From the NCBI RefSeq assembly GCF_019649055.1, contig NW_026570275.1, forward strand, positions 744,001 through 808,000: a stretch of 64,000 nucleotides of DNA, in the 5' to 3' direction. Positions 11,964 through 23,205 of this stretch are shown here, one piece after another. Below the pieces are notes generated by a model. The model had not been told where the DNA came from. It did not search any database and saw only the letters and a list, made by a program, of their open reading frames with translations. The position numbers and the translations under genes were made by a program. The stretch comes from Paramacrobiotus metropolitanus (Eukaryota > Tardigrada > Eutardigrada > Parachela > Macrobiotidae). The stretch's first letter is position 1, and every line of letters begins with the position of its first letter.

Positions 11964-12887
11964 TAGCGATTATGGCAAAAACCTTGCGCAGAATCTTGAT
12001 TTTTTTTGAAAATTCAGCCACATATTGGCCAACCTTTGGCACTTCAACACCGCGGGACGCATTATATGGTGTGCGAGCAAACGCGTCTGTTTTGAAATTG
12101 TCAAAAAGCCGAAGAAATTAGCTACTGGTTATGGAACATGTTTTCGTTATAGCCACCGTTACATGTCGAATTTTTCAATAAAGGTTTCGTGATGTCATAT
12201 CTGAATAACCCGGTTTTGCGATGTAATATTATTTGTGAATTCTCGGAATAATTATCCGATAGGCCCATACGTCAGAATAACGAATGTTTTCGATCAGCTA
12301 AGTAATTACTTTGGATTGATTAAAGCCACAGTGCCGCTAATTAACACTTGTGGCTACCGGTTCTGCCGTGCCGCACAACAAAGCTTACATTACCCTTGTG
12401 TCGAATGTGCACGGGATATCAAACCAATGAATCCTATCAACACTCAGACCATGACCGCGCATTGTCAGGGGTTTCTTGCACCGTGAAATTGAAAAAAGCC
12501 TGGAAGCCGGGCACTGCATTACTGCGGGGTATTACACCGGGTACCGCGTACATGAAGTTTGGTATTTTCAAAATTCCAACGAGGGATTACTTGCAAATTA
12601 AATCAGGCTTTTTCTAAAGCTTGCATATGAAGCCAGCGGATGGCCGGCTGAGATCCACAGCGAAAAAGCAAACCAGAATTACTTGAAAGATTTTTTAACA
12701 CGAGAAGTTGTTGTGCTCGAGCCTGACAAAATCTAGAAAAAAACTAGGGTTGCGCTCGCTCGCCATACTCCGCTTGAATAGGCCAGTATTCAGACAAATT
12801 TTATATTGTGAAAAACTGTTAATTATAAATTATAAATTACAGCTTTGAGGCCGCATTTTACTTCTACTGCAGCAAGCCAGTTGATTT
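11964..12887. other. no gene seen
   Basis: Two overlapping plus-strand frames of 83-89 codons (12235-12617) show no motif. Nothing else can be supported. Confidence 0.5.
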
Positions 12888-13112
12888 TCACTTTGGTTTC
12901 GTATTACACGATGCATCGTGGTCAGTCGCAGTGGCATCATTGTTGCAGTTTATCCTCACCATCTTCGCCTTGTCATTAGCGATGTGGCTGCAGATGCGAT
13001 CAAGGCCCACGGCAACGGAACTGTGCTGCAGCTGTACGGTGCCCATTTGGAGGTCCTTGTAAGGGAAAAATACCAACCAGTGGCTGGTAAGGGATAAAAC
13101 TGGTCTTGTCAT
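12888..13112 (-). pseudogene. possible C-terminal helicase fragment
   Basis: This 74-codon minus-strand frame includes LSLTSHWLVFF, which loosely resembles the last conserved block of virus-type SF1 helicases (a hydrophobic stretch, then Thr-x-His and hydrophobics). It lies downstream, on the same strand, of the P-loop fragment at 14.2-14.7 kb, in the correct order. The resemblance is weak and the spacing is too long for one intact domain. Confidence 0.15.
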
Positions 13113-14218
13113 TCCTGCGTGTTGATAAATTTCGTAACAGATTTCGCATAAACTTATTTTATTGAATATTGGCGTAACGCGATTACTCGCGTGATTTTAC
13201 GAAAATTTGTACGACTAGCAATGTCTGAAGAAACGACTAATGTCAGCCTACTCGATAAATGAAGTGGCTGTTTTCAGCGTAGATTTCCTGCTTTGTATGT
13301 TCGGCAATTCCAGTCTTTTATTTTGTTTTATAACAAAAAAATCTTAAGCTCACTAGTGGCAGAAATTACACAAAGGTTTCATCCAGTATTACAGGCATTT
13401 CTTTTTTGTGTTTTTTTCAGTTTTGCTGCATTTCTCATTTCTCCTAACTACGTCAACGTGTAATAACCACAGTCTTGTGTTTAGAAAGTACCGTACGGCG
13501 TTTTTAGCTGAATCACGATTCCGTCCAGTTCCGAAACTTTCGGGTCGATTCGATCATCTTCATTGGCAGACAAGTCCCATTTGATCCAATCGTAACCAAA
13601 AGGTAAAAGAAATTTTCGAATTTTGTTTGCGTCAAACAACATCTGACTGGCGGCAGGTGCGCATTCGTTTCGATCATTAGTGTAAATGAATGATTTGTAA
13701 TCGGCACCTCCTTAAAATTAAGTTGCCCGCAGCTTAGAAAATAAGCAACAAATTAATTGAAAATAGAATCAAGGAAAATTAAAAAGAAAATTATTAATTT
13801 GGCTTCATTCCGTTTCTTCTGTCCTTTGGCGTTCGCTTCCGCAAGTTATGTCGCAGGCGAAATGAGCTGTCAGATCGGCATTGTAAGTGATTTGCCACCC
13901 ATCATAGAAACAAATCCAATATACGGGAAAAATTCTGCAAACGGTATGTTATCGGTTGTATCATGGGTTGCGCATGACGCAGAATGCCGTGTACAACAGC
14001 AAAACTCAGCAGTATGACGAAATGTTTTCGGTGCAGGTATCGTTCACTGTTTGCACGCCTTAAGTTGCATGTTTCAGTTTCCACTGTGGCAGAGAATTTT
14101 TAACTTCTTATATGACGCGTCCGCTCCAATGGACAACTCTATCGCAGATCAAAGAAAAGCGTCAATCCTATTGGATACAACTCAGTGTTCGATATCAAGA
14201 TATCAGCATTTGCCAATT
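13113..14218. other. no gene seen
   Basis: AT-rich sequence with frames of at most 86 codons and no recognised motif. Confidence 0.5.
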
Positions 14219-14685
14219 CAGGGTTACAGCCCCCGTAAGAGCAATAAAATTCGTTTTGGTCTAGAAATTTAAAGAATCAAAGCGAATCGGCACAAAAATT
14301 TTTGGGATGCACGCCTTAGAATTATCAAGTCCAGAGAATATGATTTCTTTGCATGCGTACTGCGATTTCAAAGTGGTATTATGATATCAGATGCAGACGC
14401 AAATTTCCAAAGCGTTTGTGCTTGATGAAGTAGCCCCGGTTCCACCGAAAGGGTTCCATGGGACTCGGTACTTAGTAATAAGAAAACTTTGACACGCGAT
14501 TTACCAGCTCCAGCATCTGCTGTAATGCAGGAGGATATAATGCTTGATGCAAATCCGACGTTTGCTTGTTGGGACAAAGTTACCAGCAATCCGTCAGTGT
14601 ACTGACAGTTGTACACTTCGACAGTTGGTTTCAAAAGACAAGAGCATGTAATTATTACTAACATCTTGTGGTATGGGACGCCCAA
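14219..14685 (-). pseudogene. decayed SF1-helicase-like fragment, copy 2, with P-loop
   Basis: On the minus strand the frame 14685-14368 contains ADAGAGKSRVKV, a Walker A/P-loop of the G-x-G-K-S type. Further along, in other frames, are the same short stretches found in copy 1 at 9.0-9.3 kb (SSTNALEICV, then ALTGAVTLN at about 14240). In SF1 helicases these would be motifs I, Ia and III in the right order. Several stops and frame changes break it. The pair of copies shows that the sequence was duplicated or inserted twice. Origin from an integrated RNA virus is my inference, not shown. Confidence 0.4.
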
Positions 14686-15093
14686 AAAATGGAATCAATG
14701 GCGGTCTTGCCCTTAAAAATTACTCGCAATAAACAGAAATACCTGGTGTTTAGCCATGGAAATTATACAGATGGCATGTGCGATTATCAGGTGATTGAAA
14801 CTTGTCTTTTTGATTTACGAAGAGAAAAAAGAGTCCTCCATGATTCGTGTGATCAGTAAATTCCTTTTGAATAATTTTAGGTACATAAAAAATGCAAAAA
14901 CGTCATTAACCAATTTTTTTCAAAAACGCATTTCTAGGATCCTCAATAAAGGAGCATCGTTTTCAGGGTTTGAATACATAAGATTCCATCACCCGTTCTC
15001 CGCGCACGTGTTTTTTCAATAGGCCAAACTAATTGCAAACATACCGTTTTATTGTGGCATGTGTCCTGAAAGTCATGACATTTTCAAAAGAGG

Positions 15094-15647
15094 TCACTTG
15101 GAAACTGCATGAGAGGACCATGTCGCTGTTTCGCAATACATCAAGCCAGTCAACCTTTTGGTATGGTATTCCAAGGCCATCGAAAACCCGGTGGCATGAC
15201 GCATTTCTTGCTGTCCAAAATGTGACGGCAAGAGTTCGCGACGGCGCAGGTTATCGGCGTCTAATGGCAAAAAACAGGGACGTTTTGCGGCCATTCGTGG
15301 TCCTCGCGGAGCAGATTGTCAGTTTCCAACATTGCTTTGCTGACTGCAGCGGCGTGCACTTGGATGCCGGACGCGGGATATTCGTTCAGTGGTGTCAGTT
15401 GGGTAAAATGCCCTTGGTGTGAGCGCATAGTCAGCGTTGCTGCCGATGTTGCCGCCTCAGAGACACTTTCTTGCGCGACAGCTTCTTGGGAGGAACTTAG
15501 ATTTCCCTCCTGGCTATTCGGCATAACGTTTGTATTAGCATGTGGTACAAAATGCGGTGCATTCACCGCTACGCTCATGTTGACACTATAAGCCGTGACA
15601 CCGATGACGAGGAACGGAACCAATCGCCATCGGTTTTTAAGCGTCAC
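15094..15647 (-). pseudogene. two overlapping frames upstream of the helicase-like fragment
   Basis: The frame 15647-15261 (128 aa) starts with ATG and has a hydrophobic segment near its N-terminus, then a Ser/Ala/Gln/Thr-rich middle. A second frame, 15294-15094, follows with a small overlap, as if one coding region were broken by a frameshift. They precede the P-loop fragment on the same strand and might be its upstream polyprotein. An opposing 129-codon frame (15033-15422, plus) is of similar quality, so the coding strand is unsettled. Confidence 0.2.
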
Positions 15648-15649
15648 GT

Positions 15650-17185
15650 TGTTGGTCAGCTCCGGAATGTTCGTCGCAAATTCAGAAAATTTAGTTGCTA
15701 CAAAAAAGCACAGTCGTCAACGAAAATTCGATTTTTGTGTTACATTAATTTTATACATAAATAAATTGTAGAAACAATTTTTACCCCAATGAAAAAATCG
15801 TCCTTCGCAAGTGTTTAAATGTCAGTGAAAATTGCCGATCCAGAAAATAGCTTCAGCTCGAAGTACTCGTAGCGTCGTTTCAGCTTAGGGGGCTGAGGCG
15901 ATAGATTGGATACCACGTAATGCCCCCCGCCACATTTGACCTTGTAACCATCCGTCATCTATTAAAATGTCAATCGTGTAAAACTGAAAACCTTCAGCCA
16001 ATATTGAAAACAAATCTGCGCAACAATAGCATACATTAATAAGATTGCCGGCCCTAACTAAGGCACTAATACAATAGGCAGACTTTGTACATTTTGCAGA
16101 TCGCTTGTTTTGTTACTTTCTTTCCTCAAACGCGTCAGATATAGAACAAATTACTTTTTAAACGTGCTACATTAGTAAATCTGCCAAAGACCAGATTTTT
16201 CAGTAGTGTGGTATTATGGCGTAAATTATCTGTATGAGTACTGCACCAGTGCATTGCAGCGGTATGCACCCAACTTAAATTGTTTGGCTACGCTCTTTGA
16301 CCCTCACCAGATGAAACATATGAATTTATTTCTTTAATTTTAAAACAGTGTATACTACGTTTCTGCAAAAGACGAGATTTTTCTGAATTTAGAGGCGGTA
16401 ATAGTGCCCTGGTTAGTCGTTATACTAGAATACTGCACTGCAAAATTTCAACTTATACCGTTTATGAGTACTTTGTGCAAAAAATAATATCGCCTCTAGA
16501 ATGCTGGCTCCATGCTAAAAAAAACTTACTGTAGTTTATCGTGAAACATACTTGTAGAAAACGCATAAGTTTCAAGATTTAAGTGAGGACGAATTCCATT
16601 GTTTTATCTTAACAGTTCAAGTTTATTGATCGGTTAAGTTAAAAAACTAAAAAAGGATACAATTAAAATTTGATAATAAAAAAATATCACGAAAGAGCAA
16701 TATAGAGTTAACCCAATAATAAGAACGTTAATCGGCATGACAGTATTATCAAACGCATAAAACAATAACCAGCAAACATATAAAGACATGATTATACGTT
16801 TTCCACCGTACATACATTTCATTTTGCATATGCAGCTACAGCGTTCTAGTCAGATTGTTGACGATTTCTTCCAAAGGGTTATCAAATCTAATATCTGAAC
16901 GTTAACTTAAATGTGAACCTCCGGGTTAGGTAGCCCCTGAACAACTGATTCCGGAAACCTGCTACGATACAAATTCTGCGATACAAATTCTACGTTACAA
17001 ACTCCGGAAAGCTGCTACGAAACCTGCAGCAGGCAATTAAAATAAAGGCAGGCAGCATCTTCCAACCAAACCTCAAGGAAGCAAAAGTAGATTACCTCCT
17101 TTTTTTGCTGGGTGAATCCGATATTGATATTCTTTTAAAACACTCTGGCGGATCTGATGGCCCTCGACACCGCGACTGCTTCTGA
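15650..17185. other. no gene seen
   Basis: AT-rich spacer. A short word, CGATACAAATTCT, is repeated two or three times near 16960-17000. Nothing else can be supported. Confidence 0.55.
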
Positions 17186-17530
17186 ATGACTCGCTTGCTG
17201 ATTCTGATATGGAGGTTGGATAAGTTGCTTGCGACCTTGACGTATGGGAGCATCGATAATGTGGCAGCAGTTCCAGCCCACTCATTAAGTTGCGATGATA
17301 TGACCCAATCGAAGCCTGGTGTTTGCGATGAAGATGTGGATAATTTTGACTTTCTGGGAATGGATATTCGGGACATTCTTGCAGATGTATTATTATCTAT
17401 TTTGCAGACTTATTCAGGGCCGTCGCAAGGATATTCTTTTGAGCCGCAGTGTTATGCTCGATGCAATTCGACTAGAAAAAAAGCTACAGATATTGCGACC
17501 CAAATCATCTGGACGCTAATAAGCGGTTAG
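17186..17530 (+). CDS. unrecognised 114-codon frame, possibly spliced
   Basis: The frame starts with ATG and contains an acidic segment (CDEDVDNFDFLGMDIRD) with a protein-like look. TCTATTTTGCAG just after 17390 is a good 3' splice site, so part of the frame may be intron. I recognise no domain. A minus-strand frame (17092-17376) overlaps it. Confidence 0.2.
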   Translation: MTRLLILIWRLDKLLATLTYGSIDNVAAVPAHSLSCDDMTQSKPGVCDEDVDNFDFLGMDIRDILADVLLSILQTYSGPSQGYSFEPQCYARCNSTRKKATDIATQIIWTLISG

Positions 17531-19320
17531 CTTGGTCAAAGAAAGGAAGGGTCCGATCTCCCAAATACATTCGGGGTATGGAAGAATGGCATCCTCGAAT
17601 ATGGATCCTCGATTTCTGCATATATGTATTCTTTAGGAACGCCCAACTGATCGGGCCAAAATAGCATAAAACACAGCATGCGTTTAATTAATAAAGTACG
17701 ACTTGGATTAAATTTGTTTTGGAACAATGCTCATGGTAAAGATTTCTAACTAATTCACCAGCGACCGTTTGGCCATCCCGGATTAAATGTTCTGCAGTTG
17801 CTTTATACAGGAACTGGAGTTCCTAAAATAAGCTACCTCGAGGTGGCACTGTCGTATCAGAATTAGGTAAGCCAAAAAAACTGCGGCTTTCTATACGGAT
17901 CCGGATTCGGATCCAAGGTTAAGTAGTGCTAGGGTTTAGGTACAATGGGTATAGGCATTTTTCTTATATTTTCACAAGATTTTCGAATCAGCATAGCTTT
18001 TCGAATCAACATAAAAAACTCAGCCTAGTTATTATGATTAGTAGTAATTTCTGTCACAACATTTCGAACTGATTTAAATATCTGTCCGAATTATTAGACA
18101 AATCGGAAGATTTGAGGAGACATCGGTAATCGGAAAAAGTGCATGGCTTTTAACAACGAAGTTAATAACAATTAAGATCCTACATTTGATGATTCCTAAG
18201 CGCTATGCCTGCGCTGCATAGGAATGCAACGGAAAACAACGACGCCAAAATTGATAGCTTTATTAATATCGAAGATGTTAATAGAGGGACGAAACCCACA
18301 ACATCGAAACAGCCCCGAAGGGTCACTCTAAAAAAAAATGCATGCGCAAATATCGAAGGCCATCTCGTACAGCATGGACGTCTCCATGCTGTCGAGCCAA
18401 AATCTAACAGATTGAAATCAAAACGTTTGGCCATGTGCATGCAATGCCAGCCTCTGGCCGTAGACGCATCACACAGAACACGAAATCGGAGTCGGTGCGA
18501 CACCCACTCAACCCACACTCCTGCGCTATGGCGCCGATCTCTGAAACCACTGTCATATCTCTCCACAAAAAGCCAGAGCCTAAAATCTACGTGAGCACGT
18601 TTAATTTTTGCGAAGAGGGGGTATTGAGAGCTGATTTGCATTTTTTCCGGCAAGCGCTAGCAGGCTAAATACGCGCCTGCTTCTTCAACAGTACCATTTC
18701 TGTCGCAAAACATGTACCACTAAAACTGTACCGCAATCGAATTAGGCTAACGCGCTCAGATACACGATAGTGCTATTCATAAATAACATTTCATTGGAAA
18801 GGTCATCCGATAAATAGGTATACATATCACTGTTACTAACGTTTAGGTTTAACCAAGCTATTAAGTACTGATGATTCTCACACAGAAATGCCTGCAGATA
18901 AAAGATTTCTGGCTCAGCAAGACAGATTTCGGGCTCAGGTAATAACGAAAACAAATGCACAACAACAGACACCAAATTCCCAGCCTGAAATCCAAATTTC
19001 TCGAACACCATACCACTTCCCGTTTCCTAACAAAACTGCAGAAATACCATCTGGAGATATTGACATGCAGTCTAATATGCCCAATCCAATACCGAAAGCC
19101 ATATTCCAACCATCCCGACCGACCATTCCGACAAATACCATATTTCGACCACCCAAAATTTCAAACCTACACCCGCAACTTTAGGTTTAACCTTCACAGA
19201 CTATCGCAGAAATATCATTTAATTAAAGTAGAGCTGTCTGTGCGTCACACTCCCGCCTCCAAAGCTTCCTCATTGGCCAGAACCAGCATTAAGGGCTTTT
19301 ATGCCTGTACAGCCCTTTAG
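17531..19320. other. no confirmed gene; opposing open frames at 18.2-18.65 kb
   Basis: Two opposing frames, 18180-18653 (minus, 157 codons) and 18205-18594 (plus, 129 codons, ATG start), overlap almost fully. The minus one has a hydrophobic C-terminal stretch and the plus one is Lys/Arg/Thr-rich. Neither has a recognised motif, and at most one can be real. Three overlapping frames at 18.9-19.3 kb are dominated by short Pro/Ile repeats. Confidence 0.35.
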
Positions 19321-19563
19321 ACTTTCCAACTTCGTTAAATGAACCAGATACTCCCTTTGGATTGGTCCTTACGAAGCTTTTAAACCTATGCAAGCTTTTA
19401 CCTGAATAGCCAAATCCTACCTTCCGCATTAACGCTTATCAAGCTTGCGAAACCTTGGTACTAGATTGGCTAAAACCAGCATTACGACTTTTTAGCGTGC
19501 GAACCTTAAAGAAGCTGTAGTTTTCACGCAGAAGCTGTACTCTTTGAAGACCGAAGGCTTTCC

Positions 19564-19786
19564 AAGACTTCGGTCACCGAAGACCTTTTAGGCCTTTAGC
19601 CTCCGAAGACGTTTCAAGCCTTTGGTCACCGAAAGCTTATTAAGCCTTTGGTCACGAAGGCACCGCGTGCGGTACCTGCCTTATTAAGCCTTTGGTCACC
19701 GAAAGCCTTTTAAGCTTTTCGTTACCGAATGCCTTTTAGGCCTTTAGGTTACCGATGGCCTTTTAGGCCCTTGGTCACCGAAGGCC
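19564..19786. repeat. 26-bp tandem array of palindromic units
   Basis: About eight degenerate units close to AAGCCTTTGGTCACCGAAAG plus CCTTTT follow one another with a 26-bp period. Each is centred on GGTNACC and is partly self-complementary, so single units or neighbours can fold. Two units are interrupted or followed by a related GC-rich word (CACCGCGTGCGGTACC and CACGCGTGCGGTACC). Similar but more decayed units extend leftwards to about 19500. It is noncoding. Confidence 0.8.
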
Positions 19787-19837
19787 ACGCGTGCGGTACC
19801 CACACTTTTAAGCTGCTTGAAACCGTGGGCCGCGTCA

Positions 19838-19859
19838 GCGCGGCGCGTAAGCGCCGCGC
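19838..19859. other. perfect GC-rich hairpin, 9-bp stem, GTAA loop
   Basis: GCGCGGCGC (19838-19846) pairs exactly with GCGCCGCGC (19851-19859) around GTAA. It lies at the right edge of the 26-bp array and may be part of the same element. Confidence 0.6.
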
Positions 19860-20835
19860 GTCCTGCTTGTCCTCTATTAAATCACAGCCGATGTGATTAA
19901 GCAATACGCCCCCTTGGACACTAACAGTATAAACCAAGCTGTACGCGATAAACCTAAAATCTTTAACAGCAATCACCTCCTATTTTGGGAAATAGTTTAA
20001 GGCCTCAGCCAAGGAGCGTTAAGTAACCTTATTCCGAGACCAAAACCCTGGATCAAGTTTTCGTGCCCCACCAAAGAGCATCATGAGCGCACGATCCATT
20101 TCCTGAAAGATGATCAAAGCATCGCAGTACTTCAGGATATCTGCAATGTGACAGAACTAATTCTCGAATGCTGACAACCAAAGATATAGAAAAGAAGCTT
20201 CTCCAGCAAAAAACTAACAAAAGGACAGAAAATACAATGTATCATTTTTAGTACATCATATCATAAACTACCACTTATATTAACGTCCAGCTTTTCAAAA
20301 CGTGAAATACATAGTATCTACATCAACAAACATAATTACGCCTCAACAATTTTAATACCATAATGATTTGCATTTTATTTTATACCGTTTTTATTTTAAA
20401 ATCATATTAGCCTACCAGACTGCAGTGCACCGGCGAGCTACCTACATTTAATGTGGGTCTGTCCTCCTGTTTCTAGTCACCTTCCGACTGATCTCAATCG
20501 TTTGGTTGCATGAAATGTTGCATGAAATTGATTACTAAGAAACCTGCAACAACTAGCTCGTAGTAACTATGTAGTAACTAGCAATTAGTAACAAAATCTG
20601 AGGTTATTTAGAGCCATATATATTATATTTTTTTAAAATTCTGTCATTTTCGTTAATATAAATAAATAAAAATTAGAAGATTTAAATAATGCCAGTTAAT
20701 TAGAGTGCAGATAAAGGTGCAACGACGGTGCTCATGTCATATGCTTCAACGGGCGGCGATACTGTAACTGTAAATAAGGACCTTTAATAAGTATCATGTT
20801 ACGAGTACAAGCTATGCACCATAACAAAACGGCAT
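19860..20835. other. no gene seen
   Basis: AT-rich sequence lying downstream, in the minus orientation, of the endonuclease-domain relic. It may include that element's 3' untranslated region, but I see no clear poly(A) tail. Confidence 0.45.
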
Positions 20836-21954
20836 TTACAAAAGAAACACTTCCTCTATGCTATCCTGATGGGGGATAGTACCCATTACACAAATCGCGT
20901 TTCCCCGTTGTATTTGCATAGATATTCGCTGTTTAAAAAACTCTTTCGCCCGCTTTTGGCCAGTTGAAGTTGCTATACCGTCTCCAACCGTTTCCACTAG
21001 CTTTTTAGTACCGTCTCCATAAGGTCCGTAAATTTCGATGGCGGCAGCAACGAAATCGTATCTTGCTTGCATCCAAGCGTGTTTCGCTAGTTTCTTCCTT
21101 TCAGCGAGTTCGGCTGCTGCGCCGGCGTTCACGGAAGTGCGGTCGATATACGAAACCGCCAGCGTGTCTACGCAGGTGACGTCTATGGCCAGCGGTTTTC
21201 CGCGCGCCCACGGTATTAGTGTGATCACGTCCGGCCTTTTCTTATCCTTCACAGACAGACCTTTTGGTTCCATTCTAGAGGGAAAACCGGCTGACTTAAA
21301 GCCTCGGGCAAATTCCGCGCTGATTCCGTCATGTCGTGGTAGTCTTCCGGCAGACCGCTTACAGCGAAGTCCATGCCGGCCGAACTCGTCGACCAACCCT
21401 CCACAAACGCACACATGTGGAGTAACTATCGGTGCTCCCAGACGCAACGCAACGCTGATGCGGAAGGCGTTGTCCTCCAGGAGATTACCAAGGCAGGCTG
21501 CGGGTAAAGCATGAATCCACACACCTGATTCCGGGACTGATACCGCCTTCAGGTGCGCGACTTCTTCCGGTGAAGTCCGTAGCGTTGTCAGCCTTGAAAA
21601 CGCATTCAGGGTCACAGGGGTGTCCCAGGCTTTCTGGACGTGTCGGATGGCTTGCGCCGGAATTTCGTCGGTGTCGGCCTCTAACTTCCAGGCACGGGTG
21701 GCGGTAGTAACGTCCGTTGCCGTCAGTTTCGGGCACAGCTTGGAAATCAGTGGGTGCAACGAAGAAGCCGATGCCAAGTAGGCAGAAGGGGCTAGCTTCT
21801 CAGTGCGTCTGATCCCCAAACCCCCGAAACGAACGGGGGTTTGGGGATCAGACGTAAATTGCAACTGTAAATTGAACACATACAAGCTCACCGGTGCTGT
21901 ATGAACACCGGAAACGTGAAACTGAAGATGTGCTGCCGGTATTGCCGGTAACAC
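20836..21954 (-). pseudogene. C-terminal restriction-like endonuclease domain of a non-LTR retrotransposon, 5'-truncated
   Basis: The 372-codon frame is intact, but only from about residue 43 does it look like the C-terminal part of a reverse-transcriptase polyprotein. A zinc-finger-like cluster (CVCGG...HGLRCKRSAGR..RH) is followed by KKRPDVITLIPW...AIDVTCVDT and then AERKK. This order, CCHC-type finger then a PD-(D/E)xK core, matches the restriction-like endonuclease of site-targeting non-LTR elements, which nicks DNA to prime reverse transcription. No RT domain precedes it. The N-terminal 40 residues are unrelated and begin at a perfect 49-bp palindrome (21806-21854), which marks the truncation point. 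I infer a 5'-truncated, probably fairly recent insertion. Confidence 0.65.
21806..21854. other. 49-bp perfect palindrome at the truncation point
   Basis: Arms of 21 bases (starting CGTCTGATCCCCAAACCCCC) are exactly complementary around the 7-base centre AAACGAA. The right arm is an inverted copy of element-coding sequence, and beyond it homology to the element stops. Confidence 0.9.
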
Positions 21955-22584
21955 GCAGGCCGATCCACGAATCTTTTAAAGTTTGCTCTACCATACAATC
22001 TTAGTTCTTACTAAATGTAGAGGCTACGGTCCATGTTAAAAAGCCAGCAAACAGCCAGACGAAGTAGGTACAGGTGTGGATGATTTCATTAGATTAGATG
22101 GAAAAGTTTTACGTACAACAGCAGCTCGGGATCCCTAAAAAATGACGACGACATGCGATTCGGTATACAGTTGATGTAATATCTCGTCTTCCGTAGAACA
22201 TCGCAGTTCAGTAGATTTCGGTATGGTTTCGTAAGCTTCTACGTAAGGCATGGATAAGTAGATCCGGCATTCTTTTAAGACATTACAGCCACTACTGTAG
22301 TATCTGGAATGATCCCAACATGCTTTGAAGCTCCCACGGAAGAACCGGTTTTTCGTATCTGACCATACAACTATCACTCAACAGATTCAGTATTTGTTAC
22401 GAAAGAGCGTAATGAGTCCACGTAAAATCTCAGAACATTGTCGTCCTAACACGGAAGATAGACGAGCCTCTAAGGTCTTGCGTTTCCTACGAATTACTGA
22501 ATGAAGATACCATTTGTGATCCCTCCCCGTTACTCAGAATCGATAACTGTTTAGACAGTTATCGACAGTTAGACATGTTTACCG
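21955..22584. other. no gene seen
   Basis: An 80-codon minus-strand frame (22135-22377) lacks motifs. Nothing else can be supported. Confidence 0.5.
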
Positions 22585-23205
22585 ACCGCACCCGCAGCCT
22601 TCAGTTGCATGATGGACCGCGTCTTGGGCGACCAAAAACGGAAAATTTTAATATTATAACTCGACGACGTTGAAATTTACGCAAACTCGTGGCAGGATCT
22701 TTTAATTATTGTTAAAATCGTTTTGGATTAGCTCCGAGAAGCCGTTCTAAAAATTAAGCCCAATAAATGCTTCTTCGGAAAAAAGGAATTGAAATTTCTT
22801 GGCCATTCCGTAAATTCATGTAGCATGGCCCCAAACCCAATAAACGGGCAGACCATCCTCGCCCGACCGGAACCCACTTGTCTCCCTTACGTTCAAGGGT
22901 TCCTGGGCGCCGCTAGTCATAACTGGCGTTTCATCAAGAATTTTTCGCGTATCGCCGCTCTGGTATTTAAGCAGACACGCAAAAGCGTATCGTTTCACTG
23001 GTCCGCTTCATCTCAACTCGCATTGGAAAATACCAAGAATTAGGTAATCACGAACCCGGTGCTAACTCATTTCGATAATAAAATGGAACAGTGATAAGGG
23101 CTTTCTGCACAAAATCATACTCGGAAAAGAAATAAAGGAGAAAGATCGGAAGAGTAACTGCTTAAATACTTATAAAAAATGCTGTTTTAAGAAAAACGCG
23201 TCATC
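22585..23205 (+). pseudogene. Ty3/gypsy reverse transcriptase relic (palm, thumb, start of RNase H)
   Basis: In one plus-strand frame from about 22585 to 23043 the sequence keeps the order of gypsy-type reverse transcriptase. APAAFSCMMDRVLG comes first. The catalytic box follows at about 22665, with the Tyr codon replaced by a stop (stop-LDDV). Then come the lysine-rich CFFGKKELKFLGH block and FLGAASHNWRFIKNFS. Stops interrupt it at least twice before 23043, and later frames drift. After 23043 a weak match to the RT-RNase H linker (NPVLTHFDNKME) continues. The enzyme would copy RNA to cDNA; here it is dead. No LTR, gag or integrase lies nearby. Confidence 0.75.
23074..23124 (+). repeat. 51-bp diverged repeat, partner at 24040-24090
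   Basis: The segment beginning GATAATAAAATGGAACA recurs at 24040-24090 with about ten differences. Both lie where a gypsy RT-RNase H linker would be, so 24.0-24.3 kb probably holds a second, more decayed piece of the same family. Confidence 0.65.

Noticed and set aside
21038-21514. 158-codon plus-strand frame
   Set aside because: It is antisense to the endonuclease-domain relic, whose motifs are clear on the minus strand.
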